DNA of 64,000 nt, taken from NCBI GenBank assembly GCA_946188105.1, contig CAMHTQ010000002.1, forward strand, positions 1-64,000, given 5' to 3'. How positions within the stretch are numbered: position 1 is the first letter of the stretch; every line of letters starts with the position of its first letter. The stretch comes from an uncultured Alphaproteobacteria bacterium. Its GTDB lineage: Bacteria; Pseudomonadota; Alphaproteobacteria; Rs-D84. The position numbers and the translations under genes were made by a program. Under the pieces are notes generated by a model. The model did no database searches. It worked only from the letters and a program-made list of their open reading frames with translations, and was not told where the DNA came from. This document shows positions 29,895 through 39,291 of the stretch, one piece after another.

Positions 29895-30314
29895 TTATTT
29901 TTTAACAGTTGTTGTTGCGTTACGGTTCATTTTCCAAACGGCTTCGCCTGTACCTTTTACCAAAGGACGTTCTTTACCATAGGAAATTGTAGAAATACGT
30001 TTTGCATCGATACCGTCTTTGACTAACACTGATTTAGCAGCGTTTGCACGACGGGCACCCAATGCCAAGTTGTATTCTGTAGAACCACGTTCGTCGCAAT
30101 TACCAGCGATTTGGATTTTAACATCTTCGTGATTTTTCATATACAAAGATTGACCCAACAAGTTGTTGTTTGCTTCTTCAGAAATTTCAGAAGAGTTAAA
30201 TGCGAAGAAAACGCGTTGATTATTCAAGTCAGCTGGTTCAACGACACTGGAACCACCACAAGCGGCCAACATGCCAGAAACACCTGCTAACAACACAAAG
30301 TTTTTTACTTTCAT
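29895..30314 (-). CDS. pal: Peptidoglycan-associated lipoprotein Pal
   Basis: Lipobox LAACG; OmpA-like 'IQIAGNCDERGSTEYNLALGARRANAAKSVLV'. Confidence 0.93.
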   Translation of the reverse strand: MKVKNFVLLAGVSGMLAACGGSSVVEPADLNNQRVFFAFNSSEISEEANNNLLGQSLYMKNHEDVKIQIAGNCDERGSTEYNLALGARRANAAKSVLVKDGIDAKRISTISYGKERPLVKGTGEAVWKMNRNATTTVKK

Positions 30315-30396
30315 GAAAATACTCCCTTGAGTTTTTGTTACTCGTGAATTATTCTATATCAAAAGAATCGTAAAAGCAAGGGGAAACACAAAAAAA

Positions 30397-31164
30397 ATGA
30401 ATAAATACAATATACAAGATTTAGAATTGGCTGGTGTACGCTGGGAAATAGCCGATATTCCACTTGCTTTGCGTGCAAAATGGAACGGTGAAAATCAGGC
30501 CACACAACAAAATAATCCACAACAAAATGGCGAATCGCCCAAGGTTACCGTTGTGCCACCAATCGCGCCTGTTGCGACTGTCAGTCCAGAAACGGCAATT
30601 TCTATGGCGGAACGCCCATCTGACATTGAAACATTGATTCGTATGGTTGGTGAATTTAATCACCCATTACGCAGTGCCGTAACCCAGGCGGTTATGCCCA
30701 ATATTGCCAAGGATCCAAATGGTCTGGTCATAGTAACAGATGTCCCCGGTGCCGATGATGATGCGTCTGGAAAAATTTTATCAGGTGGGGCAGGGGATTT
30801 ATTGGATAAAATGCTGGCTGCGATTGGTATGAATCGTGATAATGTATCTATAATCCCAATTATATTCTGGCGAACCCCCGGTGGCAGAACACCAACCGAA
30901 CAAGAGTTAAGTTTATCAATGCCATTTGTGAATCGTTTTATTGAATTTTTGAACCCTAAAATGATTCTGACATTGGGGGCAACCCCCGCCCAAGAAATTG
31001 CAAAAATACAATTATCGCATGCTCATGGGACGGTAAATAAAACAGATTCAGGAATTGATGTAATGTCAATTTACCATCCAAATTATTTGATATTAAAACC
31101 ATCGGCTAAACGTGATGTTTGGAATTCTTTACAAGAATTGCAAAAATTGTTGAAAAACCAATAA
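30397..31164 (+). CDS. Family-4 uracil-DNA glycosylase-like protein lacking all cysteines
   Basis: 'LVIVTDVPGADDDASGKILSGGAGDLLDKMLAAIG', 'FWRTPGGRTPTEQE', 'MILTLGATPAQEIA', 'IYHPNYLI' match the UDG family-4 framework. Confidence 0.75.
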   Translation: MNKYNIQDLELAGVRWEIADIPLALRAKWNGENQATQQNNPQQNGESPKVTVVPPIAPVATVSPETAISMAERPSDIETLIRMVGEFNHPLRSAVTQAVMPNIAKDPNGLVIVTDVPGADDDASGKILSGGAGDLLDKMLAAIGMNRDNVSIIPIIFWRTPGGRTPTEQELSLSMPFVNRFIEFLNPKMILTLGATPAQEIAKIQLSHAHGTVNKTDSGIDVMSIYHPNYLILKPSAKRDVWNSLQELQKLLKNQ

Positions 31165-31207
31165 ATATATTCAATAATTACCCCAGGTAATTACAAAGGA
31201 GCCGACA

Positions 31208-31765
31208 ATTAAACCAAATATGAATAACCGTGATAACAAGCGTGATAACGGTCCACGCATGAATAATAGGATTTTTGCAAAATCTGTTCAGGTAATTAAC
31301 TTTGATGGTCAAAATATGGGCGTTATGCCAACAGCCGAGGCATTGGAATTGGCATCAAATGCTGGGATGGATTTGGTCGAAATAAACAGTTCAACCGATA
31401 CACCAATTGTCAAAATTATGGACTATGGTAAGTATAAATATGAACAAAAGAAACGTGCATCCGAGGCCAAGAAAAACCAGAAAAATGTCGGTATGCGTGA
31501 TGTATGGGTAAAACCATTTATCGAAGAAAACGATTTAAAAATCAAAATGAAAAAGGTTTTTGAATTCTTGGATAACGGGGACAAGGTTAAAATTTCCGTC
31601 ATGACCAAGGGTTCAAAACGTGTTCTGGCCCAAGGACGCGAGGCAATCCCAGAATTATTTGCTCATATTATGGAAATAATTGGGGAACGTGGAACATTGG
31701 AATCGAAATCCAAACCGGATGAAAGAACAAAATCCATCGTTGTTGCCCCGGTAAAAGCAAAATAG
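31208..31765 (+). CDS. infC: Translation initiation factor IF-3 (predicted AUU start)
   Basis: IF3 N- and C-terminal domains; AAAGGAG (31195-31201) lies 6 nt upstream of an in-frame ATT at 31208; the first ATG is at 31220. Confidence 0.9.
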   Translation: MKPNMNNRDNKRDNGPRMNNRIFAKSVQVINFDGQNMGVMPTAEALELASNAGMDLVEINSSTDTPIVKIMDYGKYKYEQKKRASEAKKNQKNVGMRDVWVKPFIEENDLKIKMKKVFEFLDNGDKVKISVMTKGSKRVLAQGREAIPELFAHIMEIIGERGTLESKSKPDERTKSIVVAPVKAK

Positions 31766-31776
31766 ATATAAAAAAA

Positions 31777-31799
31777 ATGCCCAATCGGGCATTTTTTTT
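31777..31799. terminator. Terminator between infC and ybaB (convergent)
   Basis: ATGCCC-AATC-GGGCAT flanked by A and T tracts. Confidence 0.85.
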
Positions 31800-31810
31800 A
31801 TCCATTTTTA

Positions 31811-32110
31811 TTAAAACGGTAAATTTACGCCTGCGGTGGCCCGAGACATCTTTTCATCAATAATGGTGTCTGCTTTACCTTTTGCATCTAAAAACGCGTC
31901 ACGGACGATTTTAGATAGCTCTGATGCGGAATATTTCATTGCGGCATCAGAAATAATTACCTGTTTAATATCATATTTGCCAGTCATTTCAACAATAACC
32001 GCACCGTTACCAGCCAAACCCTTGACCAAAATATCACCCAAAGAATCCTGAACGGCACTAACTTTGGCTTGCAATTCTTTGGCCTGGGCCATCATTTCAC
32101 TTAAATCCAT
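31811..32110 (-). CDS. ybaB: YbaB/EbfC family nucleoid-associated protein
   Basis: MDLSEMMAQAKELQAKVSAVQDSLGDILVKGLAGNGAVIVEMTGKYDIKQVIISD. Confidence 0.93.
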   Translation of the reverse strand: MDLSEMMAQAKELQAKVSAVQDSLGDILVKGLAGNGAVIVEMTGKYDIKQVIISDAAMKYSASELSKIVRDAFLDAKGKADTIIDEKMSRATAGVNLPF

Positions 32111-32487
32111 TATCTTTCTCCATGTATTTTCATCATCATTGCTGCATAGCGTGGAACATCAAATAAATCTTGTTGAAATTTATTAAAATTACATGCAATC
32201 AAATATCTTTTAGAAAAATCCAATGCTTCATCATAGCTTGCAAATGGTTGTTGGGTGCTGTAACAATAAAAATTAGCAAAATGGAACCACCAATCATAAC
32301 AAGAATCATGCGGTTCAATAAATACCCCAGATAAACATTTACATCTGCCTCGACTATCTTTGCCCAACATATATCTGCGGATAGATGGAATTTCTTTTTT
32401 ATCGCATCTTAAAAAACGTGCCCACTGAGCATCAGACCAATGTTGTGCTGCATCATATAAACGTGTATCAACATCTTTTAAATTCAT
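32110..32487 (-). CDS. Hypothetical protein (125 aa)
   Basis: Translationally coupled ORF between a second hypothetical gene and ybaB. Confidence 0.6.
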   Translation of the reverse strand: MNLKDVDTRLYDAAQHWSDAQWARFLRCDKKEIPSIRRYMLGKDSRGRCKCLSGVFIEPHDSCYDWWFHFANFYCYSTQQPFASYDEALDFSKRYLIACNFNKFQQDLFDVPRYAAMMMKIHGER

Positions 32488-32870
32488 TACTTTACCCTTT
32501 TTTTATTCATCATCAGTAATTGTACAGCATCATTTGGAACACCAAATTCTTTGGCAACCTCGTCTGTCAGACAATAAAACGGTATTAAATTTTTATTACC
32601 AAAGTCCGCAACTTCTTCGGGGTTCTCAAAAGCCCAATGATCATTTATGCCATACAATTCCCATTTTCCATTATTCATTTGATATACTGCAAAATAATAG
32701 TGTGGTACCGCCAAACAGGTTAAAAAAGTATCTTGGGGGTCTGTTTCAAAATAACCAAATTTAATGTGTTTTTTCAATTTGTGGCGATAAATAATTGCCT
32801 TGTGAACACTACAATTATAGGATTGTGCCCATTTTGCAGCAAGAGTATTTCTAGTGCGTTTATTTATCAT
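32487..32870 (-). CDS. Hypothetical protein (127 aa)
   Basis: Overlaps the next ORF by 1 nt (stop/start). Confidence 0.6.
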   Translation of the reverse strand: MINKRTRNTLAAKWAQSYNCSVHKAIIYRHKLKKHIKFGYFETDPQDTFLTCLAVPHYYFAVYQMNNGKWELYGINDHWAFENPEEVADFGNKNLIPFYCLTDEVAKEFGVPNDAVQLLMMNKKRVK

Positions 32871-32883
32871 TGTTACAAAACCC

Positions 32884-32912
32884 TTAAAACAGCCCTGTTT
32901 CCAGGGCTGTTT
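32884..32912 (-). terminator. Rho-independent terminator after pnp
   Basis: AACAGCCCTG-GAAA-CAGGGCTGTT-TT on the minus strand. Confidence 0.8.
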
Positions 32913-32918
32913 CTAACA

Positions 32919-35099
32919 TTACTTTTTAACTTCTTCGCCTGTTTTTTGGTCGATACCAACCATAGACATACGTGTTTTACCGCGTTTATCCATGCCCAGA
33001 TATCTTACATAAACAGTATCGCCTTCTTTGATTTTGGCATCTTCGATTTTATTCAAACGTTCGCCTGTGATTTCAGAAATATGAACCATAGATTCAAAAC
33101 CGTTCAAAATCTTTACAAACAAACCAAAATCTTTGATGCCAGACACAACACCTTTGTAAATTTCGCCAACCTCGGGTTCTGCGACAATTTCTTTGATGCG
33201 TGCGATAGCATTATCGGCATCTTCTTTGGATGTGGCCATAATTTTAACTGTGCCATCATCTTCTAAATCAATCGTTGTGTTTGTTTCGCGAACAAGTGCT
33301 TGGATAACAACACCACCCTTGCCAATAACATCGCGAACCTTATCTGGATTGATTTTCATTTGATACATTTGTGGAGCATATTCAGAAACAGATGCACGTG
33401 GGGCCTTGATTGCACCTTCGATTTTGCCCAAAATGTGCATACGGCCGTCTTTTGCTTGTTCCAAAGCATGCTTCATAATTTCAAAAGTAATAGATGTGAT
33501 TTTAATATCCATCTGCAAAGCAGTAATACCTTGTTTTGTACCTGTTACTTTGAAATCCATATCGCCCAAGTGGTCTTCGTCACCCAAGATATCTGTCAAA
33601 ATGGCATAATCATCACCTTCTTTGATTAAACCCATTGCGATACCTGCAACAGGACGTGTAAGTGGTACACCACCGTCCATCATAGCCAATGTTGCACCGC
33701 ATGTTGTTGCCATAGATGAAGAACCATTTGATTCTAAAATATCAGAACATACACGAACAACATAATCGAATTTTTCGCGACTTGGCATCATTGGATGCAA
33801 TGCACGCCATGCCAAATTACCATGTCCTAATTCACGACGACCAGGTGATTTCAAACCCTTTGCTTCACCAACTGAATATCCAGGAAAGTTATAGTTCAAA
33901 ATGAAATCACGTTCATCAGCACCGTCCAAAGATTCAATTGGTAACGCATCTTTGCTACCACCCAATGTCAATGAAACCAAAGCCTGTGTTTCACCACGTG
34001 TGAACAATGCAGAACCATGTGCGCGTGGCAATACACCCAATTCAATTTCGATTGGACGAACGGTCTTGGTATCTCTGCCATCGATACGTGGTTTTCCAGC
34101 CAAAATATTGCTGCGCATAATTTTTGCAGTTAAACCTTCGATAATTTCATCTGCCCAAGATTCCAATGTGGATGTGGCAGTTGTTGTGTCATTGAATAAT
34201 TCAGGAATTCTGGCTTTTGCCTGGGCATGAATATCTGCCAATGTTCCCAATCTTTCCAATTTTTCTTTAATCAACAAAGCATCAGTGATTTGTTGTTCAA
34301 ATCCAGCAAAATCTTTTTCCATTGCCTTGTATTCTTCTGTGTTTTCAGGTGTTGCCCAACGTTCTTTGCCAGCATTTTCTGTCAATTCATTGATAGCATT
34401 GATAACTGCCTGTTGTGCATCAAAACCGAATTTCACAGCACCCAAAGTTGTTTCTTCATCCAATTCACCGATTTCAGATTCAACCATCAAAACACCGTCT
34501 TTGGTTGCAGATACAACCAAATCCATTTCAGATTTTGTATCAACATCGGATTTAGAAGGATTCAAAACATATTTGCCATCGATATATCCAACACGTGCAG
34601 CACCAACTGGGCCAGCAAAAGGAACCCCAGACAATGCCAATGCAGCGGATGATGCAATCATTGCAACGATATCAGGTTGATTCTTTTTATCATAAGAAAA
34701 CACCTGGGCAATAATTTGAACTTTGTTTTTGAATGTTTCAGGAAACAAAGGACGAATAGGACGATCAATCAAACGAGCAATCAATGTTTCAGAAACAGAT
34801 GCCTTGCCTTCACGTCTGTCGCGGGATCCTGGAATACGACCAGCGGACGCGAATTTTTCTTGATAATCAACTGTCAAAGGAAAGAAATCTTGACCTTCGA
34901 CTGCTTCTTTTTCAGCACACACAGTTGCCAAAACCATTGTGCCACCCATTGTGGCCAATACGGCACCGTTTGCTTGTTTGGCCATACGACCAGTTTCCAA
35001 ACGCAATGTTTCATCACCATACTTGATTTCAACAGCGACAGGATGATTCAAAGGATGTGCAGCATCCTTTTCATTTTTATTAAATAAACCAAATAACAT
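32919..35099 (-). CDS. pnp: Polyribonucleotide nucleotidyltransferase (PNPase)
   Basis: RPH domains, KH (INPDKVRDVIGKGGVVIQALV) and S1 (GEIYKGVVSGIKDFGLFVKIL) domains; start after GGAG at 35099. Confidence 0.97.
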   Translation of the reverse strand: MLFGLFNKNEKDAAHPLNHPVAVEIKYGDETLRLETGRMAKQANGAVLATMGGTMVLATVCAEKEAVEGQDFFPLTVDYQEKFASAGRIPGSRDRREGKASVSETLIARLIDRPIRPLFPETFKNKVQIIAQVFSYDKKNQPDIVAMIASSAALALSGVPFAGPVGAARVGYIDGKYVLNPSKSDVDTKSEMDLVVSATKDGVLMVESEIGELDEETTLGAVKFGFDAQQAVINAINELTENAGKERWATPENTEEYKAMEKDFAGFEQQITDALLIKEKLERLGTLADIHAQAKARIPELFNDTTTATSTLESWADEIIEGLTAKIMRSNILAGKPRIDGRDTKTVRPIEIELGVLPRAHGSALFTRGETQALVSLTLGGSKDALPIESLDGADERDFILNYNFPGYSVGEAKGLKSPGRRELGHGNLAWRALHPMMPSREKFDYVVRVCSDILESNGSSSMATTCGATLAMMDGGVPLTRPVAGIAMGLIKEGDDYAILTDILGDEDHLGDMDFKVTGTKQGITALQMDIKITSITFEIMKHALEQAKDGRMHILGKIEGAIKAPRASVSEYAPQMYQMKINPDKVRDVIGKGGVVIQALVRETNTTIDLEDDGTVKIMATSKEDADNAIARIKEIVAEPEVGEIYKGVVSGIKDFGLFVKILNGFESMVHISEITGERLNKIEDAKIKEGDTVYVRYLGMDKRGKTRMSMVGIDQKTGEEVKK

Positions 35100-35136
35100 A
35101 GTTTTCTCCATTTTTTGTTAAAAGTTATTTTATTTT

Positions 35137-35219
35137 GCGGAGAAAATTATTCGTTTTTACACTCTGAACGGTGGGACTTTTTCCAAGAAAAAGTGTAAAA
35201 ATGAACAATTCCCCTCCGC
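35137..35219 (-). promoter_or_regulatory. Long imperfect hairpin in the pnp 5' leader
   Basis: GCGGAGGGGAATTGTTCATTTTTACACT pairs with AGTGTAAAAACGAATAATTTTCTCCGC, enclosing CTTTTTC-TTG-GAAAAAG. Confidence 0.7.
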
Positions 35220-35270
35220 GAACCAGTCATATTATAGAGATTAAATTAATCATTTGCAAATTTTTTATAC

Positions 35271-35295
35271 AAAAAAACGGCAAATGCCGTTTTTC
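35271..35295 (-). terminator. Terminator downstream of the 35322-35918 gene
   Basis: ACGGC-AAAT-GCCGT with flanking A and T tracts. Confidence 0.65.
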
Positions 35296-35321
35296 CTAAA
35301 TTATGCAAAACTGTAAGTAAT

Positions 35322-35918
35322 TTATAACAAACAAGACAATGTTGCTGATGCATTTTTCAGCATAAACCAACCAACCCTGTAATCAGAAACATATACTGTT
35401 AAAATAAACACAGCCAAAACACTGATGATAATAATAACATTTGTTTTGTTTCCATGCATGCAGTATACAGCCAAACAATACAGCATATATAAAACCCACG
35501 CGTCAACAAACAAACTGATAACCCACATAGACCAACAATTAAAAGCAATAGAATTTAATATCAATATTGCTGGGTATAAAAAGAATATTGCTGCCAAACC
35601 CTTTATCGCGATTTCCCAATCACGTTCACCCCCAGTTATTTCAGATATCAGCATCAATAATCCGCCCATCAAGAATAATAATGCAACCGCCAATACTGGA
35701 ACAATAATCAGTGCAGTAAATACCGATCCAATAGTTATGGTTGCACCACCAATCAAACGCAAAAATAAAACAAAGCCACCACCAACCAAACCGTAAATAA
35801 ATGCCATCAACATAGATTCTTCTAAATCACCGTCTGCGACAATCTTTTTAAAGAAACTTTTTGGATTTATAATAGCATCGCGAATATTATTCAATAAACG
35901 TTTTGTTTTATAATGCAT
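35322..35918 (-). CDS. Multi-pass membrane protein (Yip1-like)
   Basis: Five or so TM segments, N-terminal 'NPKSFFKKI' as in Yip1-domain proteins. Confidence 0.55.
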   Translation of the reverse strand: MHYKTKRLLNNIRDAIINPKSFFKKIVADGDLEESMLMAFIYGLVGGGFVLFLRLIGGATITIGSVFTALIIVPVLAVALLFLMGGLLMLISEITGGERDWEIAIKGLAAIFFLYPAILILNSIAFNCWSMWVISLFVDAWVLYMLYCLAVYCMHGNKTNVIIIISVLAVFILTVYVSDYRVGWFMLKNASATLSCLL

Positions 35919-35987
35919 TTTTATTCCTCTTTATTTGCTTATTTATATTTTTGCTTTATAATAACAAAAAAGCAATGGAAAAAAACA

Positions 35988-37325
35988 ATGATGAAAGTAA
36001 TTATTGCAGGCCGACCAAATACAGGCAAATCGACACTGTTTAACGCGTTAACTGGAACACGTGATGCGCTGGTGCATGATCGCCCCGGTGTTACACGTGA
36101 TGTTGTCAGCGGAACAATCAAGGGCAGGGCAATACAGGTTTTTGATACCGCGGGTTTGGAAAATGCCAAAAATGGTATTGCGGCTGATTCAACTGATATG
36201 GCTGTAAATGCAATTGCATCTGCGGATGCGGTTTTGTTTGTTGTGGATGGCCGTGTCGGTTTGGCACCTATGGATTTAGAATGGGCTAAATTGATTCATC
36301 GTAAAACACGTGCCCCAATTTTATTATTGGTGAATAAATCAGAATCATTAAAACGTGTTGCTGATATAAATGATTTTTATAAATTGGGCTGTGGCGAACC
36401 AGTTATGATTTCTGCAGAACATAAACGCGGATTTGACGAAATTTTTGAATTTTTGGATAAAATCGCAACAGAAAAAAAGATAAATACCGATGTCGCAGAA
36501 GATGCCCCAGATAATCGGTTAAAAATTGCTGTGTTGGGTCAACCAAATGTTGGAAAATCAACATTTGTAAATAGGGTGTTGGGTGAAAAACGACAAATTG
36601 TAATGGATGCCCCAGGCATCACACGTGACACTGTAAAAATCCCAACAAGATTTTATGGTCGTGATATTGTGTTGATGGATACCGCGGGACTTCGCCGCAA
36701 GGCCGGTGTAACCGATGATGTTGAAACATTGTCTGCGTTAAAGGCATTGGATGCAATTGACAAGGCAGATGTGATAATATTGGTTGTTGATGCAACTAAA
36801 AATATAGAAAATCAGGCGTTGGGTATTGCCGCACGTGTATATGATGCGGGTAAAATTTTATGTGTCGCATTGAATAAATGGGATTTGGTAGAACCTGAAA
36901 TCAGGGATGAAAAATTACTGAAATTAAAACACCAATTTACAAATTCTTTTCACCAGATTATAAAGCCAATGATTTTAGCAATATCTGCGGAAACAGGCAC
37001 TGGTGTTCAAAATATGTTCAAACGTATTTATCAACAATGGGATATTTCCACCGCATCTGTACCAACCAGTTTGTTAAATAGAATTGTTGAAAAATTGGTT
37101 GCTGATCGCCAACCACCAATGTCGCGGTTAAAACGTGCAATGCGTATTAAGTTTGCCAGACAAACTGGTCGTCACCCAATGCGTATATTGATAAATGTTG
37201 GGGGTGCATCTGATATTCCTGAATCATATACCCGGTACCTAAGGCGCGGAATTGCCAAGGCACTGGAATGGGAACACTTACCAATTGTAATAGAATACGA
37301 AAAGTCAGAAAATCCGTTTGATTAG
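35988..37325 (+). CDS. der: Ribosome-associated GTPase Der (EngA)
   Basis: Two G domains: GRPNTGKSTLFNALTG and GQPNVGKSTFVNRVLG; KH-like C-terminus. Confidence 0.96.
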   Translation: MMKVIIAGRPNTGKSTLFNALTGTRDALVHDRPGVTRDVVSGTIKGRAIQVFDTAGLENAKNGIAADSTDMAVNAIASADAVLFVVDGRVGLAPMDLEWAKLIHRKTRAPILLLVNKSESLKRVADINDFYKLGCGEPVMISAEHKRGFDEIFEFLDKIATEKKINTDVAEDAPDNRLKIAVLGQPNVGKSTFVNRVLGEKRQIVMDAPGITRDTVKIPTRFYGRDIVLMDTAGLRRKAGVTDDVETLSALKALDAIDKADVIILVVDATKNIENQALGIAARVYDAGKILCVALNKWDLVEPEIRDEKLLKLKHQFTNSFHQIIKPMILAISAETGTGVQNMFKRIYQQWDISTASVPTSLLNRIVEKLVADRQPPMSRLKRAMRIKFARQTGRHPMRILINVGGASDIPESYTRYLRRGIAKALEWEHLPIVIEYEKSENPFD

Positions 37326-37355
37326 TGGAAACATTAATCAAAATCTATCCGTCAC

Positions 37356-37386
37356 AAAAAAACACCGACAGAAATGTCGGTGTTTT
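37356..37386. terminator. Terminator between der and lpoB
   Basis: AACACCGACA-GAAA-TGTCGGTGTT with flanking A/T tracts. Confidence 0.8.
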
Positions 37387-37408
37387 ATATTGCCATATTA
37401 CAACCAGA

Positions 37409-38014
37409 TTACCATGTTGGTGCGTGATCGCCTTCTTTGACGATTGGTTGTTCATCTTCCCATACGGACAAACCTGTTTTCAAATCTGTCAATGTCAATT
37501 GCAGATAATATTCTACACGTGTATCTGTGGAAGAAAACCAACCAGAACTTAATTTCAAATTGCGTTGAATCATTTTACCAGACAATGACATGTTTGGTGC
37601 AACCAATGTTCCTTTTTGTGCAAAAGTGGATTGATTGTATTCGTCATTACCACGAATGTTGCGTGTTTTATTGCTGGTTGTGTCTTCGCCAGTAAAGTTA
37701 GTTGCAATTTGTGCACGACCCGATTTTAGTACAGTTGTGCGGATTTTTTTAACCAATATATCTGTATCAAATCTTTGCATTGTATCGTTTTTGATATCGG
37801 CCACAGCAATTACAGGTTTGGAAACACCAGTCAAAGCATTACTTTTCAACATAGAATCAGTCATTTTAGCGGCTGTTTTTTCCCAATCACGATATTCTAA
37901 TTCCATAACATCTTGCATTGCTGTTACTTCGCGTTCATTTTCTAAATCAACGACATGTGTTCCACCGCATCCCGCAAGTACAGCACACAAAGCCACTGGT
38001 AATAATTTTTTCAT
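37409..38014 (-). CDS. lpoB: Penicillin-binding protein activator LpoB-like lipoprotein
   Basis: Lipobox LAGC; 'KPVIAVADIKNDTMQRFDTDILVKKIRTTVLKSGRA' typical of LpoB/COG3417. Confidence 0.85.
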   Translation of the reverse strand: MKKLLPVALCAVLAGCGGTHVVDLENEREVTAMQDVMELEYRDWEKTAAKMTDSMLKSNALTGVSKPVIAVADIKNDTMQRFDTDILVKKIRTTVLKSGRAQIATNFTGEDTTSNKTRNIRGNDEYNQSTFAQKGTLVAPNMSLSGKMIQRNLKLSSGWFSSTDTRVEYYLQLTLTDLKTGLSVWEDEQPIVKEGDHAPTW

Positions 38015-38024
38015 GTTTTCTCCT

Positions 38025-39287
38025 TTATATTTTGAATATATGTACCACAGGTTTATTTTCTGTTAAACGTACATAAATTAAATGATTTCCCGACTTTGGT
38101 AAACTTGTTTCTGAACTAATAATAGCACTTAAATTTGAATCAATCAAGTCAGCAGTATTTAACCTTAAAACACTGATGCTTTCAGGCAATGTAACCCATG
38201 TGCGCACCTCGGCACTGGTGGTTGTTACAGAAAACAATGTTGCACCCAATCCCAACAAACCAGAATATTTGCTATTAGAATTATAGGCCAATGCTTGGGC
38301 AATTGCACGTGCAGATGCAGCACTGAAAGAACGTAAAGCATCATTTACACGATATTGGTTAAATTCTGTCATAAACATAGCATTAACATCGGCCAATGGT
38401 TGTGCATTGGATACGGTTGTTTTGCCGTTCCAAAACACTGGCTCTGCCACCGCAATTGACACCACAATAGCACCATTCCCAGTCAGCACCGGCAAAGATA
38501 ATTCTTTTTCTTGTAATGTTGGTGCAAATCCAGATTCAATAAACACCCATGTTGTATTTTTGGGTTTTGATTTTTTTTCAACCAAATTTAAATCGGCTGT
38601 TATAAATGAATTTTCTGGAACCATCCCAGAAGCACGATTTAAATACGTTCTGGCATCACTGAAATCGCCATGCGTTAAAAACCAAATTCCAGACAAATAC
38701 ATCAACGCAGGATTCATAATATCGGTATATGCAGTCCACATAGAATTTTGTTTTTGCAATTCAGTCATCAATTCACTGGTTTTTTCATTATTTATCCGTT
38801 CTGAATTTTTTTTGACTAAATCTGCATAGGCAATCGACATATCTTGTTGTCTGGCATACGATTGATTGATAATAACCCGGACATCATTTTTTCTGTTTTC
38901 TCCAATAGCATCCCAGATTTGATAATATGAAACAAACAAAGAATCCATCATAGACGGTTTATATTCGCTGGCCATTTGTCCGCCCAACAAACTTGTAGTT
39001 TCGTACATTATGCTGCCACCGATTGTGTCATAATTGCGTTTATTAAATTCTTCAAACGCATCATCACTTTGTTTGTAATTCTTGGCCTGAAAATGTGCTA
39101 ACCCAGTCATCAGTAATTGCAAACTATTTTGATCCTGGATACTTTTTTCACCGGCATATTTATCAGCCGCAGCAACAAAATCGTCATTTGCGAAACCTGT
39201 GCGTGCCTGATTTAACTCGCGGGTTGCGATACTGGCACATCCACACAAAATCGACAAGCAAATAAAACAAGATATAAATTTTTTCAT
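38025..39287 (-). CDS. COG3014-like lipoprotein with TPR-like repeats
   Basis: Lipobox LCGC; TPR-like N-terminus; adjacent to lpoB. Confidence 0.7.
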   Translation of the reverse strand: MKKFISCFICLSILCGCASIATRELNQARTGFANDDFVAAADKYAGEKSIQDQNSLQLLMTGLAHFQAKNYKQSDDAFEEFNKRNYDTIGGSIMYETTSLLGGQMASEYKPSMMDSLFVSYYQIWDAIGENRKNDVRVIINQSYARQQDMSIAYADLVKKNSERINNEKTSELMTELQKQNSMWTAYTDIMNPALMYLSGIWFLTHGDFSDARTYLNRASGMVPENSFITADLNLVEKKSKPKNTTWVFIESGFAPTLQEKELSLPVLTGNGAIVVSIAVAEPVFWNGKTTVSNAQPLADVNAMFMTEFNQYRVNDALRSFSAASARAIAQALAYNSNSKYSGLLGLGATLFSVTTTSAEVRTWVTLPESISVLRLNTADLIDSNLSAIISSETSLPKSGNHLIYVRLTENKPVVHIFKI

Positions 39288-39291
39288 AAAA

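Noticed and set aside
33988-34005. GTTTCACCACGTGTGAAC resembling parS inside pnp
   Set aside because: Spacing does not match the parS palindrome and it lies in conserved coding sequence; likely chance.
33300-34680. Long + strand ORFs antisense to pnp (for example 34227-34652, 34285-34680)
   Set aside because: Shadow ORFs opposite a well-conserved gene; no RBS or domain; codon-phase artefacts.
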